Assembly (NCBI RefSeq): GCF_040183065.1
Contig: NC_091130.1
Location: 121,356,914-121,420,913, forward strand
Direction: 5' to 3'
Length of the DNA stretch: 64,000 nucleotides
Origin: Periplaneta americana
Taxonomy: Eukaryota; Arthropoda; Insecta; Blattodea; Blattidae
In this document: positions 55,477 to 64,000 of the stretch, piece by piece
How positions within the stretch are numbered: the stretch's first letter is position 1
Layout: each line of letters begins with the position of its first letter
Program-made: the position numbers and the translations under genes
The notes under the pieces: model-generated
What the model saw: the letters and a program-made list of their open reading frames with translations, nothing else
What the model was told of the DNA's origin: nothing
The model's database searches: none

Positions 55477-57659
55477 GAACAGTTGGATGGAAAAAGGGCC
55501 TCAGTGAGAAAATGGCGTTTTGAGAAAAAATCCTTTAAACATTTTAAAGTACTGGTCCCTTTCTCTTTACTGTACAAAATAACACTCTATGCTTTTGGTA
55601 AAGGAATTTGCAACGTTTAAATAATATTTTAGAAGAAAAGCTGTATTCAGCTGATTGATTTAAAAGCTATTGGTGTTTGAAAATTGGCTCTCTCAGGCCC
55701 TTTTTCTTAAAAACAGAAAATGAAATTAAACTCAATTTGTTATTTATTATTATGGATAGAAAATTATGTGCTTTTTTGCATAATGTAATGAAAATACAAC
55801 AGAATAAAAAGGAACTCAATATATAGGCCTACTCAGTTTATTATTTTATTATTAGACTGCCTATGCACAGAAAATTATATGCTTTTTCTCGTAATTTAAT
55901 GAAAATATAATATAATAGAAAGGAACTCAATATTTCAAAAAGATTCTGATTAAACGTCTCAATCACATCACTTTAGAAACTGTCTACCCTAGCTACAATG
56001 TCCTCATAGTCACTTGCTTCAACTGATGAGTTTTCATGCCATGCTCCTGGTTCCTCAATGGTGTTCTTAAACTGTTATTCAAACCAGCTACTTCATCTTC
56101 TTTCAAAAACTCATAGAGACTTCTGATATCTCGTATCTTATAAACCTTGAATTTTTTCTTGGGTGGAACAGGAACAATATCACTTAACTTTAATGAAAAC
56201 CTGATCGGTTTCAACTCAAGTGGAAATGGTTCACAGGTACCGTTGTAGGAAGTACAAACCAAAACATCACCGGTAGTATAGTACATTAACTTACAATACT
56301 TCTGTAATGTGAAGACTTTACCTTTAGACTTGGGTTTTCTTTGAAAAAATGGATTCAAGGTTGATCCCCAACTTTTCAGTGTCCCTTTCCCATTAACAAC
56401 CTCAGCACTCTTACATATGATGTTATCATAATCAGGTCCAGTTGCAGCTTTGCTTTTTCTCTTCAGTTTCTTGGAATGAATGGCAAAATTCCTGTCGCAC
56501 TGACAGTACGAGTGATCTCGAACAGGAAAAATATAAGAAGCACGCGTTTTAAGTGATACAGCAAGATAGGAACAGAACATAAACATAATCAAATTTTTGT
56601 TTTGTCCCCCAGCATTGTCCGAAAACAAAATAATGTCTTCATAATCAACATGAGAACTGTTGAGTTTCCTTTCAATAAAATGGTGCAGAAAAGATGCAAC
56701 ACTTTCTGATTTTTTTTTTTACTGTCTCAGTGTAGCAATACATCACACTATTTTTAAAATTATGACAATACACGTTAAATACATTATACCATAATAGTCT
56801 TTTATAAAACTGACTATTAACATTCAGTTTAGGTACGGGTAGATTTTGACCATAATCAAATTCGATGACCAAACATTTAGAGTTTTCATTCATTGTGTCC
56901 AGAACTTTATCCTTTACCTTTTGGTATTCAATAACTTTCCGCTTGTGAATATCTAAATCAGTCTTTGTTCGAATATTACTTGGATTTGCTCCTAGCTGCA
57001 GTTAAGACTTTTCGCAAAAGTCATATAATTGTATCAGTTCGCGGTCTTCGAAATGAATATGGAGACATCTAAGAACTTATAGTATCTGTAGTATTTCTTT
57101 TTCGGAAAACGGCCTTTCATTTCTTTGTAAAGTTCACGAAAAGATCCATACAGACTTGTTACATCCAAAAAAGAGTCAACAAAATAGAGCCGGCTAGTAT
57201 CCTTGCCTCGATAGTGCATTAATTCAACAGATGTAATAGGTGCTCAGTGTTAACCAACAAGCAACCAGTCATCACCAGATAATTTGTTAGGTTTATTTCG
57301 GTGATTTCCTCTACTTTATATAAATCTGCTGCTGTCCTTAAGTTTTTGTTGAATAATGCTTAACTTCTTAACCTTCCATTTGCATGACAGTTGCAGTTGC
57401 TTCGAGACTTTTGGTAGAACGTTTTAAACACAACTAGTGACACGTTACAAGTTTGACACAGCCACAATGTGTTTGGAGGTTTGACAGCTGATGTCTCCAC
57501 ATTTATCAACATTTATTCACACAGCTCTAACACTGGCAATATTAATGTTACGTTCATGAAATTTCTAAGGCAAGTATTTCAAACCCTAAGGACTCCGAGA
57601 AAACATTTTACACAAAATGGGCCTGAGTGACCTGAGGCCTCTTTTCCATCCAACCGTTC
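55477..57659 (-). mobile_element. DNA transposon of the 4-bp-TSD class, element (d), TSD AATT
   Basis: Ends GAACAGTTGGATGGAAAAAG and, inverted at the right, GAACGGTTGGATGGAAAAGA, followed by GGCCTCAG in both. AATT flanks both ends (55473-55476, 57660-57663). The end sequence GAA..GTTGG is similar to that of element (a). Most of the interior is a transposase-like gene on the minus strand. Length 2183 bp, the most complete of the four. Confidence 0.85.
55993..57470 (-). pseudogene. Transposase-like gene of the 4-bp-TSD class, element (d), most complete copy
   Basis: Minus-strand order: RGNHRNKPNKLSGDDW (57.3 kb), MHYRGKDTSRLYFVDSFLDV then FRELYKEMKGRFPKKKYYRY (57034-57219), VIEFDYGQNLPVPKLNVNSQ then FYKRLLWYNVFNVYCHN (56672-56893), and a 211-codon frame (55993-56628) opening MFSDNAGGQNKNLIMFMFCS, then RDHSYCQCDRNFAIHSKKLK, GTLKSWGSTLNPFFQRKPKS, VPPKKKFKVYKIRDIRSLYE and FLKEDEVAGLN. 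The blocks parallel element (b). SDNxGGQNKN-type proteins are widespread uncharacterised proteins in arthropods, which I recall as DUF7869-like. A mobile context with inverted repeats supports transposase. Stops and gaps separate the blocks. Confidence 0.65.
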
Positions 57660-57663
57660 AATT

Positions 57664-57941
57664 GATCCGTCAGCAAATACAATACATCAAGCGTCCTCTT
57701 CAAGCTAGGAATATAGTTGTAAGCGTTATGCCCATTTAAAGAGAGACTGGCTTGCAATTTCCATCGTTATTGCAGAAGCTCGCACTCCTTATCCTGAAAA
57801 TATACTGTATTTGTAATATAAGATTGTGGAAGGAGTGAAAAGAAGTGTTGGCAGATTGAAATATGCAATGTTGAAGGGAAAGGAAAAACACCGAGAAAAT
57901 CCTTATCTAACTTTGAAAGAAAAATTAATTACAAAACTTTT
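57664..57941. other. Unassigned flank
   Basis: Continuation of the unassigned DNA left of element (d); no motif recognised. Confidence 0.35.
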
Positions 57942-58196
57942 GGGGTGCTATTCATAGACATTTCGCTAGGTCACGCTACAAGCGTGCTAAACTAGCCCCG
58001 ACTATCGACTGGTTACTTGTACAGCATTCATATATCATACCATATATCATATGGTATCATATAAATCATATCATATTATATCATATCATATCATATATAT
58101 CATATCATATATCGTATCGTATCGTATCGTATCGTATCGTATCATATATCATATCATATCATATATCATATCATATTATATCATATATCATATATC

Positions 58197-58430
58197 GTCG
58201 ACCTGGTTGGCGAGTTGGTATAGCGCTGGCCTTCTATGCCCAAGGTTGCGGGTTCGATCCCGGGCCAGGTCGATGGCATTTAAGTGTGCTTAAATGCTAC
58301 AGGCTCATGTCAGTAGATTTACTGGCATGTAAAAGAACTCCTGCGGGACAAAATTCCGGCACATCCGGCGACGCTGATATAACCTCTGCAGTTGCGAGCG
58401 TCGTTAAATAAAACATAACATGTTTTATAA
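58197..58430 (+). mobile_element. SINE-2, intact tRNA-like head, copy 1 in the array
   Basis: The head gacctggttggcgagttggt onward folds as a cloverleaf: acceptor GACCTGG pairs with CCAGGTC, A box TGGCGAGTTGG, B box GGTTCGATCCC. The body has tcatgtcagtagatttactg and cctgcgggacaaaattccgg; the end is gcgtcgttaaataaaacata. The tail and body make it a SINE, not a tRNA gene. Confidence 0.85.
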
Positions 58431-58463
58431 TATATCATATCATATCATATCATATATCATATA

Positions 58464-58695
58464 GTCGACCTGGTTGGCGAGTTGGTATAGCGCTGGCCTT
58501 CTACGCCCAAGGTTGCGGGTTCGATCCCGGACCAGGTCGATGGCATTTTAGTGTGCTTAAATGCGACAGGCTCATGTCAGTAGATTTACTGGCATGTAAA
58601 AGAACTCCTGCGGGACAAAATTCCGGCGCATCCGGCGACGCTGATATAACCTCTGCAGTTGCGAGCGTCGTTAAATAAAACATAACATGTTTTAT
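58464..58695 (+). mobile_element. SINE-2, copy 2 in the array
   Basis: Nearly identical to copy 1 (about five substitutions) and followed by the same extra phrase acatgtttta. This shared 3' flank and the common array context suggest a duplication of array plus SINE rather than two insertions. Confidence 0.85.
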
Positions 58696-58889
58696 CATAT
58701 ATCATATCATATCACATATCATATATCATATCATATCATATATCATATCATATCATATCATATCATATCATATCATATCATATCATATCATATCATATCA
58801 TATATTGCTAACATAGGTTTATGAATACGGAAAACGTTAGTTCGCTGATCATCCACCGGAAGCGCTAAGAATGTCTATGAATACGGCCC

Positions 58890-59825
58890 TAAGGCTTTTC
58901 ATAGAGATTCTGTCATTTTTACACCTTCGTTTCATAGTAAAACTCTCCTTTCATGTCATCTCGGTTTCGGAAAACATGTCACGTACTTATTATGTTTACC
59001 TTGCGTTGGATTGCCTATCTACTATTGTCTACCCAACAAATTATAAATGACTCGGAGATCTGGATAAAACTCCCTTAGCCCCGAATGAGGACACGAGGTT
59101 TTTAATACGAGACTACCTTTTTGTTCTGTGGTATTTCACTTCTGGTACTGTAATTTAATTTTAGCACTTCTTAATTACAGCATTTATGAGTTATTGCAAT
59201 TCTTATTGGCTTCATTTTTAATGGCATAAATAATTAAATACTGAATAATGAGAACTATAATGATATCAAAAATAATGTTGCACTGAGCGCAAGAGGATAA
59301 ATTATATTTTTACGGGTGAATAACACGAGTGCAGTTTTTCTTTCTACCGAGTCGATGTCTATTGAAAATGGTTGATGCCACAAAACAATGGTTCTTGGCT
59401 TCGTAAAAGCTCCTTGACATTGAGAGTCCTTCGCCCCAGTGCGTTGCTATGCAACAGGAACCAACGGCCTTCTTCAGACTGAGGTCAAACGCAGGGCAAG
59501 ATCGAGAAATGCTGCCGCCCCTTGTCGCTCCACTGCACCCCTAAAATTGCCAGTTTTAACCTACGAAAACGTTTTCTTAAGTACATTTCATAATACAGGT
59601 TGCAAAAAGATTGTATACAGAAAAATTGAGACTAAGAAAGTGACACAAAACTAAGTACTATATTTCAGCTGTGACACGGTGTGGCGGAGCTATGAGGATC
59701 CGAGTGCGCGCAAGAAGCGGTATAAGTCGCAACGATTTTCAAGTCAATATGTTTCGTAAACTAGGATAAATCGAAATGAACGGCGTTTCTTAACGAACTA
59801 AATTAATTTAAATATGTATTTTCAT
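58890..59825. other. No gene seen
   Basis: No recognisable motif; a short GC-richer part at 59430-59560 has no domain. Confidence 0.4.
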
Positions 59826-59829
59826 TTTC

Positions 59830-60413
59830 GGGAGGAAATTAAACACAGAATAAGTATGGGAAATGCCTGATATTATGTTGAGAAGCTTTTATCATGCAGT
59901 CTGTTATTAAAAAATCTGAAAGTTAGAATTTATAAAACAGTTATATTACCGGTTGTTCTATATGGTTGTGAAACTTGGACTCTCACTTTGAGAAAGGAAC
60001 ATAGGTTAAGGATGTTTGAGAATAAGCTGTTTAGGAAAATATTCGGGGCTAAAAGGGATGAAGTTACAGGAGAATGGAGAAAGTTACACAAAACAGAACT
60101 GCACGCATTGTAGACTATTCTTCACCTGGCATAATTAGGAACATTAAATCCAGACGTTTGAGGTGGGCATGTACGGTCGAATCCATAAATGCATATAGAG
60201 TATTAGTTGGGAGGCCGGAGGGAATAAGACCTTTGAGGAAGCCAAGACGTAGATAGGAGGATAATATTAAAATGGATTTAAGGGAGGTGAGATATGATGA
60301 TAGAGACTGGATTAATCTTGGTCAGGATAAGGACCAATGGTGGGCTTATGTGATGGCGGCAATAAACCTCCGGGTTCCTTAAAAGCCAGTAAGTAAGTAA
60401 GTAAGTGAGTAAG
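59830..60413 (+). mobile_element. LINE-A C-terminal fragment with (AAGT)n tail
   Basis: Blocks: EEIKHRISMGNA, LKVRIYKTVILPVVLYGCET, WTLTLRKEHRLRMFENKL, GEWRKLHKTELHAL, IRNIKSRRLRW and RPLRKPRRR, over several frames. Tail (AAGT)n at about 60386-60413. Confidence 0.8.
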
Positions 60414-60462
60414 TGTGCATTTTCATTAAATCAAGCTCGACGAACTGGAGCAGTTTCCTTGT

Positions 60463-60620
60463 GAGACCAGGTCGATGGCATTTAAGTATGTTTGAATGCG
60501 ATAGGCTCATGTCAGTAGATTTACTGGCATATAAAAGAACCCCTGCGGGACAAAATTCCTACACACCGCTGACGCTGATATAACCTCTGCAGTTGCGAAC
60601 GTCGTTAATAAAACCATAAT
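60463..60620 (+). mobile_element. SINE-2 without tRNA-like head
   Basis: Starts accaggtcgatggcatttaa, then tcatgtcagtagatttactg to gaacgtcgttaataaaacca. The head is missing, so this copy is 5' truncated. Confidence 0.8.
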
Positions 60621-60825
60621 TTAAATTTTATAATTTCAAATATTAAACCCGTTCTCATAGAAGTTGTCATATACCATAGCATTTTCAATTGTTTGCTTTC
60701 ATATTTTCAAATCTTACTGTTACAATTTTGTGCTACACGTGTTTATTATTGTAGGACAAAAAGATTTGAGTGAGAAATAATTAGTTATTGTCCAGTGACA
60801 GAAGGTATAAGATCGGTTAGCTAGA

Positions 60826-61020
60826 ATGCCTAAATTCAGTAAACCATTGGAAAATAAACTTCATGCTTACGTTAGTGAATTTGGTGCCATGTGTTTTCTA
60901 CCGATGGAACAGTTGTGTTATGTAAGGTTTGAGAAAAGACAGTTAATCACGAAAAAAACGTATTTTATAAGTCATCATGTGTCAACTACGAAGAAAAATG
61001 TGCGTGTTGTTGTTATAATT
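60826..61020 (+). pseudogene. hAT/CGGBP1-like first-exon fragment with BED finger
   Basis: MPKFSKPLENKLHAYVSEFG parallels MPKNISAKSTLIRQWLTEYS at 34.3 kb. A frame change spans the C-x2-C part (VLCKV in the other frame), then KKTYFISHHVSTTKKN gives the H-x-H side. TGCCTTTTT and AAATGCCTAAA words downstream (61040-61150) may be the transposon end. No catalytic domain here. Confidence 0.6.
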
Positions 61021-61196
61021 TAAATTTATTGCTGAAATATATTATGCCTTTTTAAAATTTATAATACCGTTTTCAAAATTTATTGTGCCATCTTTTTACT
61101 TTTTATTGCCTTTTTTGCCTGCCTATTTTAACTATTATAAATGCCTAAACATCTGGGCTCTAATCATAAGGTTAACTATACATTTGTAACAAAATA

Positions 61197-61625
61197 TTTA
61201 TATTTATTTATTTGTTTATTTAACCTGGTAGAGATAAGGCCATCAGGCATTCTCTTCCCCTCTACCAGGGGATTACAACTACAATATTAAGAATACAATT
61301 ACAATTATAATGACAATTAATATTAAATTTACAAATACAATAAAAATCAAAGTACTAAAGGATTAACTGATTAATTAAAGCTAGACAGTTTATTGTAAAA
61401 GCTAAGAAGAGAGAAGCATTTCATTTATTGATGAAGTAAAAATTATACCTACTCTACGCAGTAAGAAAATACTTAATAAGTTTGCTTTTGAACGCTACTA
61501 AATTCCGACAGTCTCTGATGTCACTGGGTAGGGTATTCCACAAGCGCGAGAGCGAGATTGTGTATGATGATGAATACGATGATGTCTTATGTGTTGGTAT
61601 GGCTAGTATGCGGCTATTTTATAGG
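61197..61625 (-). mobile_element. LINE-D 3' end
   Basis: Minus strand: TISLSRLWNTLPSDIRDCRN then LVAFKSKLIKYF, C-terminus of jockey/CR1-type ORF2. The 3' region ends gcctgatggccttatctcta, ccaggttaaat and (AAAT)n at 61197-61225. The short 3' box is shared with 26.5 and 30.55 kb. Confidence 0.75.
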
Positions 61626-61934
61626 CCTAATTATCACTCAATACTATAGAACATGCTTATTATCTTGTATGAAAATAAGAGTTATCATCTAAGTAAAAAA
61701 CAATTATGTTATGTATAGGCTTAGTATTTTTATTCGTTTTCGTATGACTTTCATTTTTCATGTTTGAAGTGATTATATTCCTATTCTTCTTCTACAAACG
61801 CTATAACATAATGGTAACATAATGTAGGTGATTTAGTATTTTTTGAACAAACATATGTCAGGCCATCCTGGACATTAAAACGATGGGAAAACGCGAAACT
61901 TCAGAGGTCAAGCAAAACGCAAGCAACAAAAACC

Positions 61935-62045
61935 CAGTTACTTACAATGGATACAAATCTCTGTCCATGCAGACAATTGAACCACGGGTCGCTCGGTTGG
62001 GAAACACAAGTGCTAGCCACTCAGCCATATCGGCCGACCGAAGTC
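61935..62045 (-). mobile_element. Possible fourth tRNA-derived SINE
   Basis: Minus strand: ATGGCTGAGTGGCTAGCACT has a good A box and GTGGTTCAATTGTC, about 40 bp on, is a near B box. No second copy is present in the window and no tail is clear, so it could be a tRNA pseudogene. Confidence 0.35.
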
Positions 62046-63046
62046 AATATCTACCGTTCAAAAGCCTTCATATTCGAAAAATCGCAAATTAGATTTGTGT
62101 GGCTTAATTTTTTGCGGATTCTGTGTTCCATTCTAACAGAAGCCAGTCTTTTCAATCGAATTTCGCCGTGGTAGAGTGTAATAAAGTATAATGGGTTCAA
62201 CTTCTGACTTTCTATGTTTGATCCATTGTCGAATCCCTAGTCGCTCATATTTTCGATTGGATTATCCATGTCTAACTTTCTTTATGAATAAATTCAGTTA
62301 ATACTGCATATGTGTGAAAGATTCTACAGAAATTAGAACGGAGGAAATGCTCAACCGTATTGATATCACATAGATCAATAACAGCAAATTTTACAAGTAG
62401 TGTTAATGCGTAATTGTTTATAATAAATTAACCTTTTAAAAAAGGAATTTACAAAATTATTCATGACATGTAACATTAACAAATGTATGTATTTTTTACC
62501 TTTCATTTCTGTCGACTATATTCATGTTTTATGGAATATCACTGGCTTTTGCTTGATTGTCAATTTATATTAAAGGTGTTTTTTTGTCTCTTTTTCTCTT
62601 TCTTATTTTTTTTACTCTTGGGTAAATTAAGTTAATTACTGTATTTAGTAAACTATCTTTATACATCTTATGTCATATTATTGGCTAAGACTACACCATA
62701 CACGAGCCTGGCTCTTACGGTAACGGTTAGAAACATTTTTGTTTTATAATTTTAATTTGTACTCGCTAGCTAGTTAAATAAATACAATTTAGAATCGCAT
62801 ATAAGTAGGAATTTCGTAAACAAATCTACTGCAATGCAAAAAAAAAAAAACTTGATCCCAGAATAAAATATTTCACCACGTAGATTGAGAGTAGCTACAG
62901 TGTGCAACATTTGGCTCTCTGAACCGTAGAAACTATTTCATGGCCCCAAAAAGGAGAGAAGTGAAAACCTTTTGAAATTTTTGCAGCGCATATGAATAGT
63001 ATTATATGCAGACTATATTGTTATCTTATCACGCAATGTAAGTACA
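62046..63046. other. No gene seen
   Basis: AT-rich; no motif. Confidence 0.45.
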
Positions 63047-63815
63047 ATGGATGAAATACTCAAACAAATAGAAGCTGAAGCAATCAAAGCCGGTCTGGAA
63101 ATTAACAATGATAAAACTAAATACATGTATAATATGAATAATGACAATTCTAATAAGATTAATTTAAATGATACTGATTTTGATAGAGTTTCCTGTTTTA
63201 AGTATCTGGGTTCCATGGTGAAAGACAATAATGATGTCATGACTGATATAAAAGAGAAGATTGCAGCTGGGAATCGAGGTCTGTGGGCATTGAATAAAAC
63301 TATGAAGTCTAGGTGTATCTCAAGAAAAGCTAAAATAAGAATATATAAAACTATTATTAAACCAATAGTAGTATATGGAAGTGAAACCTGGACTCTATCT
63401 GAAAGGGCAATTAAGATCTTAAATGCCTGGGAACGGAAAGTATTACGGAAAATCTTTGGGCCTACTTATGAGCAAGGGTTTTGGCGAATTAAAACAAATG
63501 CTCAGTTATATGAATTATATAAAGATAACAACATTGTTGTTGACATAAAACTCAGAAGGTTAGAGTGGCTGGGACACGTAGCCAGGATGGAGAACAAGCG
63601 CACACCCAAAGCTCTACTAGATGCATTACCGGTAGGAAGAAGGAAAGTCGGACGACCTAAATTGAGATGGCTGGATGACGTTCAGGCTGACCTAACAAAA
63701 GTTGGAATTAGAAGATGGAGAACACGAGCATTAGACAGGAGTGATTGGTCGGATGTTCTGAGGGAGGCTAAGGCTAAACTATAAGGGCCGTAATGCCAAT
63801 GATGATGATGATGAT
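63047..63815 (+). mobile_element. LINE-C, intact C-terminal 245 codons of ORF2 with (GAT)n tail
   Basis: An uninterrupted frame (63047-63784) encodes the RT C-terminal part: IKAGLEINNDKTKYM, FDRVSCFKYLGSMVKDNND, RIYKTIIKPIVVYGSETWTL, ERKVLRKIFGPTYEQGFW, DIKLRRLEWLGHVARMENKR and GRRKVGRPKLRWLDDVQADL. The stop is followed 20 bp later by (GAT)n, a tail type of RTE-like elements. The copy starts after the YADD box, so it is 5' truncated. The clean frame suggests a young insertion. Confidence 0.85.
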
Positions 63816-64000
63816 GAATAGTATTGTTACACAAATGTGCCAATAATACTCTACATTATTTCTATATATTTAAGTGTTTCACATTATGAAAATAAACAAT
63901 TATTTATAGAAGTTGTAATGTACAAAGTAGACTGAGCATATCAGAGGAAAAAATGACAATACAGTAATATGAATGTTTTAAATGGGAGAGATCTGTGTAT
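63816..64000. other. No gene seen
   Basis: Short AT-rich end of the window. Confidence 0.5.

Larger units (their letters stand above)
57942..58889 (+). mobile_element. MITE with centre expanded into a (TATCA)n array and two SINE-2 copies
   Basis: The ends GGGGTGCTATTCATAGACAT and (inverted) GGCCGTATTCATAGACATTC match the 174-bp MITE at 23794-23967, as do the inner flanks GCGTGCTAAAC and ACGTTAGTTCGCTGATCATC. In the short copy the centre is ATTCATATCACATTATATTG; here the same place begins GCATTCATATATCAT and ends TATATTGCTAAC, with about 770 bp of pentanucleotide array and SINEs between. Confidence 0.8.

Noticed and set aside
58198..58270. tRNA gene with intact cloverleaf
   Set aside because: The same head is followed by the SINE-2 body in each full-length copy, so it is the SINE promoter region, not a separate tRNA gene.
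58051..58293. Open frame rich in SYHII repeats (also 51239-51562 minus)
   Set aside because: Translation of the pentanucleotide array; a repeat artefact.
58030..58805. Regular repeats with unique pieces between, as in a CRISPR array
   Set aside because: Repeat unit is 5 bp, the pieces are SINE copies, and the context is a eukaryotic MITE.

Overview
The window looks like intergenic DNA from a large insect genome, most likely a cockroach (Blattodea, possibly Periplaneta americana). That guess rests on my recollection of two dispersed families seen here: a tRNA-headed SINE beginning gtccacacctgtgg and a LINE with a (TAAG)n tail and the motif KSRRLRWAGHVARM. The DNA is AT-rich and full of (ATT)n-type microsatellites. 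I see no host gene and no viral sequence. Almost everything I can identify is a mobile element or its remains, nested several layers deep.

Layout. 1-14 kb: LINE-A copy, SINE-1 copy, a hammerhead-ribozyme-like motif at 3.4 kb and another at 10.3 kb, mariner-type transposase remnants and palindromic MITEs, and a SINE-2 inside a LINE end with a 13-bp target duplication. 14-20.6 kb: two DNA transposons (14351-16026 and 19265-20554) flanked by AATT duplications and carrying parts of one transposase-like protein family (motifs DLQQ, SDNC..ENKN, GHS..QCDSDF). 22-34 kb: MITEs, LINE ends and two fragments of an arthropod repeat protein (motifs GPHIREL and SDEHGK-FHQ). 34.3-35.7 kb: the best preserved gene, an intron-containing BED-finger hAT/CGGBP1-like gene with one frameshift. 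37.7-42.1 kb: a 4.5-kb structure with long inverted arms, each carrying a hammerhead-like core, enclosing a hAT fragment, a 221-bp MITE and a third element of the same class (TSD TATT).

42.4-55 kb: a LINE end with a restriction-like-endonuclease motif, split by an 857-bp hAT insertion; a LINE-A copy between two ~147-bp direct repeats; LINE-B; SINE-1; a Tc1-like element split by another LINE; and a 1.1-kb hAT-type element with a perfect 8-bp duplication. 55.5-57.7 kb: fourth element of the 4-bp-TSD class, again with AATT. 57.9-58.9 kb: a MITE whose centre has grown into a pentanucleotide array holding two near-identical SINE-2 copies. 59.8-63.8 kb: further LINE ends and fragments.

The elements do not form a pathway. 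The parts that inform one another are (1) four copies of a 4-bp-TSD transposon class whose gene can be pieced together from different halves in different copies, (2) four hammerhead-like motifs with different stem II pairings, and (3) nested insertions that give relative ages. All boundaries and translations were read by eye; superfamily names are family-level judgements without database searches.
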